From Actinoallomurus sp. (GTDB lineage Bacteria; Actinomycetota; Actinomycetes; Streptosporangiales; Streptosporangiaceae), in contig JAOPYL010000257.1 in assembly GCA_025964625.1 (NCBI GenBank), forward strand, positions 1 through 50,842: 50,842 bases of DNA, read 5' to 3'. Under the pieces are notes generated by a model, which searched no databases, was not told the DNA's origin, and saw nothing but the letters and a program-made list of their open reading frames with translations. Numbering within the stretch: position 1 is the stretch's first letter; every line of letters starts with the position of its first letter. Both the position numbers and the translations under genes were made by a program. Positions 7,743-16,097 of this stretch are shown here, piece by piece.

Positions 7743-7846
7743 ACTTTCGTTATTTCACCCGTGAACGCCCCCGGAGCCCCCGTTGTGGGGTTCCGCCCCG
7801 CGGGCTGGCCGCCGGATCGGCTCGGCGATGACACATCGCCGAACCG

Positions 7847-8389
7847 TCAGGCGTGGCGGGGTGAGTTGACCGTCAGGGTCCCGATCACCGGGCGGGGGTC
7901 TTTCGGCACGCAGGGCGCCGTGACGTTGCCGAGGAACGAGATATTCCCCTGGATCGTGACGTTGCCGCCCCTCAACTGATCGGTTCCGCGCGCCCTCGGG
8001 GTCCAGTCGCCGGCAAGGTCGCCGCTGATCGGTTGATGCGCGGGCACCGAACCACCGGAACCCCTCAGCTGGAACGAGGCGGTCTGCGCGCCGCTGACAT
8101 CCATCCCGGCGGTGGCACTCCAGGAGTTGATGGTCACTGGAGAATGCAGGCCCAGGCTTGAGATGTGCAGTTGAAAGTGGGTCGGCGTGTTGGTGGCCGG
8201 CCGGCTGGGCGATGCGGTCAGCGTGCCGTTGATGGTGACCGCCTTCGTCCCCAGCAGGGGAACGTTGCAGGTGTAGGCCACTGAGAAACCGGCGGCGCGG
8301 GCGGGTGCCTGGACCGCGACGGCGCCGAGGCCGCCGAGCGCGACCATTGTGGCGGCGGCCATGGCGCGCTTGCCGAGGGACTCGATCAT
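7847..8389 (-). CDS. secreted protein, DUF6801-like beta-rich domain
   Basis: 180 aa from ATG 8389, preceded by a GGAAGGAA ribosome site. Residues 1-33 form a Sec signal peptide (KR, hydrophobic core, cleavage near 'PARAAG'). The mature part is beta-rich and begins 'FSVAYTCNVPLLGTKAVTI', the pattern I associate with DUF6801-type extracellular proteins of actinomycetes. The single Cys of this motif and the Cys near the C-terminus ('TAPCVPKDP') could form a disulfide. No enzymatic motif is visible. It is monocistronic, facing the tRNA. Confidence 0.75.
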   Translation of the reverse strand: MIESLGKRAMAAATMVALGGLGAVAVQAPARAAGFSVAYTCNVPLLGTKAVTINGTLTASPSRPATNTPTHFQLHISSLGLHSPVTINSWSATAGMDVSGAQTASFQLRGSGGSVPAHQPISGDLAGDWTPRARGTDQLRGGNVTIQGNISFLGNVTAPCVPKDPRPVIGTLTVNSPRHA

Positions 8390-8539
8390 CTGGTGTTCCT
8401 TCCGGCTCGAGAACATCTCCACCGATGTTCAGGAGGGTCAGTTCCTTCTCCGCGACGACGTCATCATGAGCACAGGGCCTGGCGGGGCGGTTTTGCCGGT
8501 CGCGGCAAAGATCACTACCCGGGAATGGTGATCGAAGAG

Positions 8540-8569
8540 CGCCGGCCGGCCGTCAGTCGCCGGCCGGCG
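8540..8569 (-). terminator. GC-rich terminator hairpin after the HTH regulator
   Basis: Perfect 11-bp stem CGCCGGCCGGC / GCCGGCCGGCG with an 8-nt loop, 67 nt downstream of the regulator's stop on the minus strand and upstream of the secreted-protein promoter region. Confidence 0.6.
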
Positions 8570-8636
8570 GCGCGGGGAGCGGAATCGCCCCCACGCGCTT
8601 CGGCCGTCTCGTACGGCCCTTCAGCGGCCGGGATCG

Positions 8637-9302
8637 TCAGGAGGTCAGGCCGAGTTCGCCCGCGCGTACGCCGGCCTGGAACCGTGAGTCGGACTCGAGC
8701 AGTTTCATCAGCTCGGCGACGCGCCTGCGATACGTGCGGAGCGAGATCCCCATGCGCCGCGCGGCGACCTCGTCGGTCAGGCCCGCGCCGAGCGCCTGGA
8801 GGATCGCCTTGCCGTCCGGGCCGATCTGCGGCAGGTCCTGACGGAGGTAGTCGCCCAGCGCGACGGCGGCCTCCCAGCCGGCCTGGAACAGCGCGTGCAC
8901 TCCGTCGATCAACGCCGGTGACGTGGTGACGGTGAACTCGCGGTCACCCGGCACTCCCACCCCGGCCAGGATCATGACCCGCCGGTCGATGATGATCGTT
9001 TCGTGTGGGAGGCCGGCGCGGCAGATGCGTACGTGTGCGCCCACGGCCGCGACGTCGAGGAGGTGCCGGCGCTGTTCGGCGTCGGCCAGCGCGACCGGGG
9101 TGTACAGCTTGCGCACGACGAGCCCACTGGTGATCGCGGGGCGCATCCGGTCCGCTATGGCGGCTCGCGCGTGGGGCTGTGACCAGGTGTTCATGTCGGT
9201 CGCCGCGCACACGAACTCGGTCCGTACATCGGCGAACAGGTGACCCGCACGAGCGAAGAGCTCGTTTTCGCCGCGGACCGTGATGACCTGATCGTTCGAC
9301 AC
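8637..9302 (-). CDS. LuxR-type HTH transcriptional regulator
   Basis: 221 aa from GTG 9302 (VSNDQVITVRG); the open frame extends far upstream only as a shadow of the opposite gene. The C-terminal ~70 residues are a helix-turn-helix ('AGLTDEVAARRMGISLRTYRRRVAELMKLL'), LuxR/GerE-like but with a modified recognition helix. The N-terminal ~140 residues (TEFVCAATDMNTW..., HLLDVAAVGAHVRIC..) resemble the phospholipase-D-like sensory domain found in many actinomycete HTH regulators. It is divergent from the aldo/keto reductase (93-bp shared intergenic), which is a probable target. Confidence 0.82.
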   Translation of the reverse strand: MSNDQVITVRGENELFARAGHLFADVRTEFVCAATDMNTWSQPHARAAIADRMRPAITSGLVVRKLYTPVALADAEQRRHLLDVAAVGAHVRICRAGLPHETIIIDRRVMILAGVGVPGDREFTVTTSPALIDGVHALFQAGWEAAVALGDYLRQDLPQIGPDGKAILQALGAGLTDEVAARRMGISLRTYRRRVAELMKLLESDSRFQAGVRAGELGLTS

Positions 9303-9395
9303 GTTCCCAGTCTGTCGGTGAACGGGCGATGCGGGCAATAGCAGCTTGCTGCCAACGATTGGCCCCGGACCGGCGCGGACGCCAGTGTTGCCTCC

Positions 9396-10271
9396 ATGAT
9401 GACGAACATGACGGCCGCCGCGGGCGGCGATTTCCTCCTCGGTGGCGATCTGAGGATCAACCGGCTCGGATTCGGGGCGATGCGGCTTCCCGCGGGCACG
9501 TTCGGCGGGCCGACCCGTGACCCGCGGACCGGTGTGGCGGTGCTGCGCCGCGCCATGGAGCTCGGTGTGAACCACATCGACACGGCCGGTTTCTATGGGC
9601 GTGGTGACGTCCACGCCAACGAACTGATCCGTGAAGCACTGTCCCCGTACGGTGAGGACCTGCTGATCGCGACGAAGGTCGGGCCCCTCCGCGACGCCGC
9701 CGGCATGCCCTCGGGTCAGGCGACACCCGACCAACTGCGGGGCCTGGTGGAAGAGGATCTGCGCACTCTCGGCCGGGACCGGCTCGATCTGGTGTATCTC
9801 CGGGTCGGCGGCATGGCCGGCCCGGGCGGCGCGTCGATCGCGGACCGGTTCGCCGCGCTGGCCACGCTGCGGGACGAAGGGCTGATCCGCCACCTCGGCG
9901 TCAGCAACGTCGACGCGGCACAGTTCGCCGAGGCGCGTTCGGTCGCTCCGGTCGCGGCAGTGCAGAACCACTTCCACGTCCAGCACCCCGGTGACATCGA
10001 GCTGCTCCGGCAGTGCGAGGAGCTGGGTGTGGCGTACGTGCCGTTCTTCCCGCTCGGCGGCGGCGACAGGCCGATCGACCCCGCTCGCCTGGAAAAGGTC
10101 GCCGCCCGGCACCAGGCGACCATCTCGCAGGTGGCGCTGGCCTGGCTGCTCGGGACCTCCCCGGTCATGCTCGCCATCCCCGGCACCGGCTCACTGGACC
10201 ACCTGGAGGAGAACGTGGCCGCGGCGGGTCTCGAGCTGACCGGCGCCGATGTCCAAGAGCTGGCAGGGTAG
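9396..10271 (+). CDS. aldo/keto reductase
   Basis: 291 aa, a compact AKR. Conserved elements are 'LGFGAMRL' near the N-terminus, 'GVNHIDTAGFYGRG' carrying the catalytic Asp and Tyr, a Lys in 'LLIATKVGP', and 'LGVSNVD' (AKR NADPH-binding strand). The usual catalytic His position is occupied by 'YLRVGG' in place of 'L.H..', typical of the actinomycete branch that is often annotated as an oxidoreductase of unknown substrate. The gene sits divergent to an HTH regulator, an arrangement suggesting inducible detoxification of carbonyls. ATG 9399 is an alternative start. Confidence 0.88.
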   Translation: MMTNMTAAAGGDFLLGGDLRINRLGFGAMRLPAGTFGGPTRDPRTGVAVLRRAMELGVNHIDTAGFYGRGDVHANELIREALSPYGEDLLIATKVGPLRDAAGMPSGQATPDQLRGLVEEDLRTLGRDRLDLVYLRVGGMAGPGGASIADRFAALATLRDEGLIRHLGVSNVDAAQFAEARSVAPVAAVQNHFHVQHPGDIELLRQCEELGVAYVPFFPLGGGDRPIDPARLEKVAARHQATISQVALAWLLGTSPVMLAIPGTGSLDHLEENVAAAGLELTGADVQELAG

Positions 10272-10329
10272 CCGCTGGAGAGAGCATCGCCTCCGGGCTA
10301 TCGCGAGAGGGGATTCGTCCTCGCTAGTT

Positions 10330-10470
10330 CTTGTTGTCCCCGTCTATGCGCGCGACCTCGACGCGTACCCACACTGGCTGGCCGACGGGCGACGGCATCC
10401 CGTCGTGCCGATCGGATACGTCTTCCTCTACTTCTACGGCCTGGAGCGGCGTGTCCTCCGCGATCCCTGG
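10330..10470 (+). pseudogene. relic of a TerB_N-domain protein
   Basis: In the frame running through 10249-10605 the translation contains 'WLADGRRHPVVPIG' then 'YVFLYFYGLERRVLRD', which matches the TerB_N domain signature (W.a.GR..p....GYVFLFFYGLERR). Upstream of it the frame runs into the aldo/keto reductase end with no credible start, and downstream the similarity ends at about 10465 in Arg-rich out-of-frame-looking sequence. TerB_N proteins are normally several hundred residues, so only a fragment remains. It fills part of the 425-nt gap between the reductase and the PAC2 gene; the remainder (10470-10690) shows nothing I recognise apart from the PAC2 promoter region. Confidence 0.6.
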
Positions 10471-10696
10471 CGGAGGCCGTTCCGGCGGCGGGGGCTGAAT
10501 GGAATCATCGGGCTGAGCCGGCCATGTGACCGGGCCGAGCCGGCTCGGGGATTCCGTGAAATGCGGGCGAGCCGGCACGACCCAGGGTGCCGGATCTGGA
10601 AGTGACTGCCCCGCCCGTACGCGGAGACTTGCCAGATGCGGAATTGCTGCGTGGTCTGCCACGTTTGTAGGCATATTGACGTGTCGAGGAGGACGT

Positions 10697-11599
10697 GTGG
10701 CCGATCGGACGGAGCTTTACACGCTGGCCGAGGACGTTCCGGGCCTGGACCGGCCGGTACTGCTGTACTACCTGGACGGTTTCATGGACGCGGGCGGCGC
10801 GGGACGGCTGGTCACCGAGCATCTGCTGGCCACGCTCAACCCGCGGCCGGTGGCCACCTTCGACGTCGACTCGCTGATCGACTACCGGTCGCGGCGGCCA
10901 CCGATGAGCTTCGATACGGACCGCTGGATCGAGTACGAGGCGCCCGAGCTGATCGTGTACGCGTGCGATGACGCGGTCGGCGTGCCCTTCCTGGTGATGA
11001 CCGGTCCTGAGCCGGACCGGTCGTGGGAGGGGTTCGCCGCCGCGATGGTCTCGCTCACCGAGCAGCTCGGCGTTCGCCTGTCGATCGGCGTACACGGCAT
11101 CCCCATGGCGGTGCCCCATACCCGCGAGACCGGCGTGACCCCTCATGGAAACCGCCCCGACCTGCTGGGGGAGCACCCCGCGTGGATCAACCGGGTCAAG
11201 GTGCCCGGCAGCGCGGCCGCGCTGACCGAGTACCGCCTGGCCGAGGCGGGCCGCGACGCGATCGGGTTCGCCGCGCACGTGCCGCATTACCTCGCCCAGT
11301 CCGAGTATCCGGCGGCCGCGGTGACGCTGCTGCACCGGATCACCGACGCCACCGGCCTGGCGTTCCGCACCGCGGAGCTGGACGAGGCCGCCGAACGGGC
11401 ACGGAAGCAGATCGACGGCGAGGTCAGCGCCTCGGCCGACATCACCGAGGCGGTCCGCAATCTCGAGGAGCAGTTCGACGCCATGACCACGGCGGGTGAG
11501 AGCAGCCTCCCGCTCGCGGGCTCCCCGGCCCGCATGCCGGACGGGGACGAGATCGCCGCCGAGCTCGAGCGCTTCCTCTCGGAACAGAACAACGAGTAG
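10697..11599 (+). CDS. PAC2 family protein
   Basis: 300 aa from GTG 10697, with AGGAGGACGT just upstream. The PAC2 (proteasome assembly chaperone 2-like) fold is recognised from 'LLYYLDGFMDAGGAG', 'PFLVMTGPEPD..W', the conserved 'GIPMAVPHTRE' and the C-terminal helical part with 'LEEQFD'. PAC2 proteins occur in proteasome-carrying Actinobacteria, but their function there is not settled; archaeal and eukaryotic relatives bind proteasome subunits. The C-terminal 40 residues are disordered, then a final charged helix. A short IR (CCCTC/GAGGG) follows the stop. The gene is apparently monocistronic. Confidence 0.9.
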   Translation: MADRTELYTLAEDVPGLDRPVLLYYLDGFMDAGGAGRLVTEHLLATLNPRPVATFDVDSLIDYRSRRPPMSFDTDRWIEYEAPELIVYACDDAVGVPFLVMTGPEPDRSWEGFAAAMVSLTEQLGVRLSIGVHGIPMAVPHTRETGVTPHGNRPDLLGEHPAWINRVKVPGSAAALTEYRLAEAGRDAIGFAAHVPHYLAQSEYPAAAVTLLHRITDATGLAFRTAELDEAAERARKQIDGEVSASADITEAVRNLEEQFDAMTTAGESSLPLAGSPARMPDGDEIAAELERFLSEQNNE

Positions 11600-11768
11600 T
11601 TCCCTCCGCGAGGGAGTAACGGGCGGCCGACTCGGTTGCTCCGGCGGCGTCCCCGTACGTCTTCGCCGGTGAGCCGGACGCGGCGAGCGACGTGATGCTG
11701 CTTCCGGCAGTCCCGGCCGGCGCTCCCGCGAACCCCGGAGCGCGTGCTGGAATTGGCAGGTGAGGTCA

Positions 11769-12656
11769 GTGGAGCTGCATCAGCTGAGGTATGTGATCGC
11801 GGTCGCCCGCGAGGGCAGTTTCACGCGAGCGGCCGACAGCCTCTTCTTGGCGCAGCCCTCGCTTTCCGTCCAGGTCCGCAAGCTGGAGCAGGAACTCGGG
11901 GCGAACCTCTTCCAGCGCAACGGCCGGGGGCTCGTGCTCACCACCGCCGGTGAGGCCTTCCTGGAGCACGCCGAGCGTGCGCTGTTCGAGATCGACAAGG
12001 CGCGCGAGCAGATAGAGGAGGTCAAGGGGCTGCGTCGTGGACGCGTGTCCCTCGGCGTGCTGCCCAGCATCGGCGCCAGGCTGCTGCCCGACATTCTCGC
12101 GTCGTTTCATCGCCGCTATCCCGACATCGAGGTGACGCTGCTGGAGCAGGACGTCTCGGGGGAGTTCGAGCAGATGGTGCATGCCGGTGAGCTCGACATG
12201 GCGATGATTCGTATGCCGCAGACCCGAAGTGACCTGTGCGGCCGGTTGCTCGTCCGGGAGCCGATGGTCGTCCTGGTGCCGCCGGGTCACCGGCTGGAAG
12301 GACGCAGCCGGGCGCGTCTCGAGGAGCTCGCGGATGAGCGGTTCGTGGGAATGAAGACCGGTACAGGACTCCGTGACCTGATGGATCAGGTTTGCCTGCG
12401 TGTCGGGTTCACGCCATGCGTCTCGGTGGAAACCAGTCAGCTGACCATCGTGTGGGGAATGGTGCGCGCCGGAATCGGCGTCTCGGTCCTGCCCCGGCTC
12501 GCCGCCGGCACAGAATCGCCGATCGTCAGGCTCGTCGATGACTTCGCCGAGCGGCGGCTCGGCGTCGTGTGGCGTGCGGATCAGCCTCTGGTGCCCCCAG
12601 CCCAGGCATTTCTCCAGCTGCTGCTGGAGTCGGCCTCACCGCACTCGATCGACTAG
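11769..12656 (+). CDS. LysR-type transcriptional regulator
   Basis: 295 aa. The N-terminal winged HTH ('ELHQLRYVIAVAREGSFTRAA', 'LFLAQPSLSVQVRKLEQELG', 'LFQRNGRGLVLTTAG') is canonical, followed by the two-lobed periplasmic-binding-like effector domain from about residue 90. Start taken at GTG 11769 since LysR proteins begin ELHQLRY; GTG 11760 is in frame. Its TAG and the ubiX TAG overlap on opposite strands within CTAG (12653-12656), so the gene is convergent with the decarboxylase operon. It may control that operon, though regulators of this family are usually divergent from their target. Confidence 0.93.
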   Translation: MELHQLRYVIAVAREGSFTRAADSLFLAQPSLSVQVRKLEQELGANLFQRNGRGLVLTTAGEAFLEHAERALFEIDKAREQIEEVKGLRRGRVSLGVLPSIGARLLPDILASFHRRYPDIEVTLLEQDVSGEFEQMVHAGELDMAMIRMPQTRSDLCGRLLVREPMVVLVPPGHRLEGRSRARLEELADERFVGMKTGTGLRDLMDQVCLRVGFTPCVSVETSQLTIVWGMVRAGIGVSVLPRLAAGTESPIVRLVDDFAERRLGVVWRADQPLVPPAQAFLQLLLESASPHSID

Positions 12657-13288
12657 CTCTCACCTCGGCCGGTTCGGTTGATCGAGTCGCCCGCCGGTAC
12701 GGAACGGTCGCCGGACCAGCGGCGCAGCTCCGCGGCCGGCAGGCCGAGCAGATCGAGCGCGCGTCCGACCGTGTGATCGACGAGGTCGGCGATCGACGTC
12801 GGACGGATGTAGAAGGCCGGTACCGGCGGCATGACGATGGCGCCCGCGGACGTGACCTCGTTCATCAGCCGGAGATGCCCGGCGTGCAGTGGCGTTTCCC
12901 GCAGCAGCAGGATGAGCCGGCGACGTTCCTTGAGTGTGACGTCGGCGGCACGAACGGCCAGCGAGTCGTCGAAGCTGTTGGCGATCCCCGACAGCGTCTT
13001 GACACTGCACGGTGCGACCAGCATGCCCTCGGTCCGGAACGATCCACTGGACACGGCCGAGCCGAGGTCGCCGTCGGAGTGCACCACGTCGGCCAGGGCG
13101 CGTACCTCGGCGACGGTGAGGTCGGTTTCGTGGCCGACCGTGGCCCGGCCGTTCTTGGTGAGGATCAGATGGGTCTCCACGCCGGGGAGCTCCCGCATCA
13201 TCTCCAGCGCCCGGATCCCGAACACGGCGCCGGACGCGCCGGTGATGGCGACCACGAACCGCCGGGCCTCGGTGTCCGAGAACGTCAT
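12653..13288 (-). CDS. ubiX: UbiX-like flavin prenyltransferase
   Basis: 211 aa. UbiX-type enzymes prenylate FMN to make prFMN, the cofactor of UbiD decarboxylases. Family features are 'VVAITGASGAVFGIRALEMM' (FMN-binding loop), 'SSGSFRTEGMLVAPCSVKTLSGIA' and 'LILLLRETPLHAGHLRLM' with the dimethylallyl-phosphate-binding Arg. The ATG overlaps the ubiD stop by 4 nt, so cofactor maker and user are coupled. A ~15-residue polar C-terminal extension is present. It is the last gene of the operon. Confidence 0.95.
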   Translation of the reverse strand: MTFSDTEARRFVVAITGASGAVFGIRALEMMRELPGVETHLILTKNGRATVGHETDLTVAEVRALADVVHSDGDLGSAVSSGSFRTEGMLVAPCSVKTLSGIANSFDDSLAVRAADVTLKERRRLILLLRETPLHAGHLRLMNEVTSAGAIVMPPVPAFYIRPTSIADLVDHTVGRALDLLGLPAAELRRWSGDRSVPAGDSINRTGRGES

Positions 13289-14667
13289 ACCAGACCCGCT
13301 TCGGTCAGATAGCGGGCCAGGAGGTCGCCGCCGGGCGTCGGGGTGCGCATCTGGGCGTGCCGTTCCCGGTCTCCCGCCGGTGCGGTCGCGTCGATGCCCA
13401 TCTTCGCCGCGACACCGTCCGGTGCGGAGGGATCGAGCCTGCTCCCGCGGGCTCCCGGGATGATCAGTACGTCCCGGTCGGCCTGAACCCGGGTGGCCAC
13501 CGCCCAGCCGATCCGCTCGTCGTCGAAGACGTCCACGTCGTCGTCGACCACGATGGCGTGCTTGATCACGGGATTGACGGCGAAGACCGCCAGGAGTGCG
13601 TGCACCGCGGCGCCCGGGGCGGGATCGTGCAGCGATATCACCGCGTGGAACCGGCACGACCCGTCCTCGGTCATGCGTACGTCCGCGACGTCGACACCGC
13701 ATCGCCGCAGGCCGCGCAGCAACTCGGCCTCGCGGGGGATGCCCCCCGCGTAGAAGTGCTCCCGGCCGCCGGAGAGGATCGTCTGGAACACGGGCTCGGG
13801 CCGGTGCCAGGCGGCCACCAGGTCGATGACCGGCGCGGGCCCGCCCGCACCATAGGTGAGGGGGAACTCGCCGAACGGGCCCTCGGGCTCGCGCTCGCCG
13901 ACCCGGAACCGGCCTTCGAGAAGGAACTCCGCCTCGGCCGGGACGATCGCGTCCACGGTGGGCGTCCGGACCGCGGGGAGCGGCTCGCCGTACAGCGCGC
14001 CCGCCACCGCCAGGTCGTCCAGGTCCCGGTCGGCGGGCGCCTGACTGGCCAGGGTCAGCAGCGGATCCACCCCGACGGCGATGCCCACGTCCAGGACACG
14101 CCCCTCGGCTTCGGCCTCGTCGAAGATCTGCCGTAGCCGTCCCGGCAGCAGCAGCACGCGCAGCTCCCGCTCGCCGACCGCCAGCATGCGGTTGATCGAC
14201 AAGTTCGCCGCTCCGGTCTCCGGGTCTCGAACGCACAGGAGAGCCGCGGTCACGTAACGGCCGGCGTCCCGTTCGTGCTGCACGGCCAGGGGGAGTGCCG
14301 ACAGCAGCCGTTCACCGGTCATCCCATGGGCCAGTACGGGCGCGTCGCCGGCCGGCACCTCCCGCCAGGGGATCGGCTGTTCCAGGGCCGTCATGAACCG
14401 CTCACCGACGCCACGCACGTCGCAGCCCATCGCCAGCGCGAGCTGCGTGCGGTCGGCGACCAGATTGCCGACCGCCGGATAGTCCGCCCCAGCGACGTCC
14501 GTGAAGAGCACGGCCCGCCGGCCGTCCGCCTCCTCCAGCACCGCGCTCAGGGCGCGGTCCGGATCGATGGCGGACCGCACCACGCCAAGGGCGCCTCTGC
14601 TCTCCAGCAATGCCAGCCAGGAGCGAAGGCTCCGTTCGGTCGGCCACGCGCCAGCGCCGTCGGTCAT
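13285..14667 (-). CDS. UbiD family prFMN-dependent decarboxylase
   Basis: 460 aa, normal for the family. Residues expected to bind prFMN and metal occur in 'ANLSINRML' (154-162), and the catalytic Glu/Arg set is represented by Arg160, Glu251 ('FLLEGRF') and the 'EPEGPFGEFP' motif (260-269). 'VVDDDVDVFDDERIGWAVATRVQ' is also family-typical. It should decarboxylate (reversibly) an unsaturated or (hetero)aromatic acid. Adjacent ALDH and SDR suggest an acid derived from an alcohol/aldehyde, for example a hydroxybenzoate. No VdcD-like small subunit is visible. ATGA overlap with the ALDH stop. Confidence 0.93.
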   Translation of the reverse strand: MTDGAGAWPTERSLRSWLALLESRGALGVVRSAIDPDRALSAVLEEADGRRAVLFTDVAGADYPAVGNLVADRTQLALAMGCDVRGVGERFMTALEQPIPWREVPAGDAPVLAHGMTGERLLSALPLAVQHERDAGRYVTAALLCVRDPETGAANLSINRMLAVGERELRVLLLPGRLRQIFDEAEAEGRVLDVGIAVGVDPLLTLASQAPADRDLDDLAVAGALYGEPLPAVRTPTVDAIVPAEAEFLLEGRFRVGEREPEGPFGEFPLTYGAGGPAPVIDLVAAWHRPEPVFQTILSGGREHFYAGGIPREAELLRGLRRCGVDVADVRMTEDGSCRFHAVISLHDPAPGAAVHALLAVFAVNPVIKHAIVVDDDVDVFDDERIGWAVATRVQADRDVLIIPGARGSRLDPSAPDGVAAKMGIDATAPAGDRERHAQMRTPTPGGDLLARYLTEAGLV

Positions 14668-16097
14668 CGGTCCTCCTCAAAGGCCGGCTCGGTGACGCTG
14701 AAGTGCACATGCTTCAGTTCCGTGAAGAGTTCGAGGCCCGCGACGCCGCGCGTGCGGCCGACCCCGGAGGACTTGTAGCCGCCGCTGGGCATCTCCGGAT
14801 AGGAGCGGTTGTAGCCGTTGACCCAGACCGTTCCGGCCTCGATGGCGCGACTCATCCGCCAGGCCCGGTCGACATCGGCCGTCCAGACGGCCGAGGCCAG
14901 ACCGTACGGCGTTGCGTTGGCGAGCCTGATCGCCTCCACCTCGGACTCGAAGGTCTCCAGCGTCACCACCGGCCCGAAGATGTCCTCCTGCACGATCGGT
15001 GAGTGGACGTCCACGTCGGTCACCAGGGCCGGCGCCAGGAAGTGGCCGGGTAGTCCGTCCGGTCGCACGCGTTCACCGCCGAGCACCGTGCCGCCGGCGC
15101 CGGTCAGGTAACGCTCGACCCGGGCGCGCTGCCCCGCCGAGATCAGCGGCCCGACCTTGGTGCGCTCGTCGCGCGGATCGCCGATCCGCAGTGCCCGGAG
15201 CCCGTCGAGGAGCCGCTCTCGTACCTCCTCCAAGAGCGGGCGTTGCACGAGGATCCGGGTGCAGGCCATGCACATCTGTCCCGCGGTGATCACGACGGCG
15301 GGCAGTAGTGCGTCCACCGCGCGGGAGACGTCCGCGTCGGCGAACACCACGGCGGCGCCCTTGCCACCCAGTTCCAGGAGCGTGCGTTTCATTCCGTGGG
15401 CGGCGTCGCGCATGATCTCGGTTCCGACGGCGGTGGAACCGGTGAACGCGACCGCGCGCAGCGCCGGGTGCGCGATGACGGCCCGGCCCACCGCCACATC
15501 CCCGATCACCAGGCGTACGGCGTCGGCCGGCAGCCCGGCGTCGCGGCCCAGCGCGATCACCCGTTCGGTCACCAGGGACGTCTGCAGGGCGGGCTTCACC
15601 AGCGCGGTGACACCGGCGGCGAGCGCCGGCGCCAGGTCACGGAAGAGCAGGAGAACGGGCCAGTTCCAGGGCACGATGAACGCGGTCAGGCCGACGGGCT
15701 CCCGGATCAGATGGGCGACGCTTCCGTCCGAAAGGGTCCCGGCGGTGCCGCCGACGTGCCGGGCGAGACCGGCGTTGTAGGTGAGGGCCTCGACGGCGCC
15801 GGCGACCTCGGCGCGCGCCTCGGTGACCGGTTTGCCGGTCTCGGCGACCAGCGCCGCGGCCAAGGATTCGCCGTGTGCGCGCAGCGCGTCCGCCCAGGCG
15901 CGCAGCACGTCCGCCCGCCACCTGCCGTCTCTGGACCAGCGCGTGCGCGTCAGCGCGGCGGCGGCCCGGGCCGACTCGTCCAGCTCCGCGGGTGTGGTGG
16001 CCGGCAGATGCCCGAGAGGCTCGAGGGTGGCCGGGTCGATCGGACGGGCGTCCTCCCGCTCGTCCGCCGGTGCCGGTGCGTTATCAGTGCTTGTCAT
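14664..16097 (-). CDS. NAD(P)-dependent aldehyde dehydrogenase
   Basis: 477 aa from ATG 16097. Catalytic and cofactor residues are in place: 'PWNWP' Asn145, Lys168 of 'LVKPA', 'FTGSTAVG' (219-225), Glu242 of 'ELGGK', and the nucleophile Cys276 in 'GQMCMA'. It oxidises an aldehyde to the acid, plausibly the substrate for the following UbiD enzyme. It resembles aromatic/vanillin-type ALDHs in length, but substrate specificity cannot be read. The ATG overlaps the SDR stop and the TGA overlaps the ubiD ATG, both by 4 nt. Confidence 0.95.
   Translation of the reverse strand: MTSTDNAPAPADEREDARPIDPATLEPLGHLPATTPAELDESARAAAALTRTRWSRDGRWRADVLRAWADALRAHGESLAAALVAETGKPVTEARAEVAGAVEALTYNAGLARHVGGTAGTLSDGSVAHLIREPVGLTAFIVPWNWPVLLLFRDLAPALAAGVTALVKPALQTSLVTERVIALGRDAGLPADAVRLVIGDVAVGRAVIAHPALRAVAFTGSTAVGTEIMRDAAHGMKRTLLELGGKGAAVVFADADVSRAVDALLPAVVITAGQMCMACTRILVQRPLLEEVRERLLDGLRALRIGDPRDERTKVGPLISAGQRARVERYLTGAGGTVLGGERVRPDGLPGHFLAPALVTDVDVHSPIVQEDIFGPVVTLETFESEVEAIRLANATPYGLASAVWTADVDRAWRMSRAIEAGTVWVNGYNRSYPEMPSGGYKSSGVGRTRGVAGLELFTELKHVHFSVTEPAFEEDR

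Noticed and set aside
7625-7834. minus-strand 69-aa frame over the tRNA
   Set aside because: Covers the tRNA-Ala gene and its terminator; typical spurious annotation.
8637-10112. 491-codon minus-strand open frame across the aldo/keto reductase
   Set aside because: Only the part below 9302 has HTH-regulator features; the upstream part is antisense to a clear aldo/keto reductase and reflects high-GC third-position bias.
10324-10674. 116-aa minus-strand hypothetical protein
   Set aside because: The opposite strand carries a recognisable TerB_N signature, and the minus frame lacks a ribosome site.
12653-14236. 527-codon extension of the ubiX frame into ubiD
   Set aside because: Upstream part is an Arg/Gly/Pro-rich alternative frame of ubiD; ubiX starts at 13288 within an ATGA overlap.
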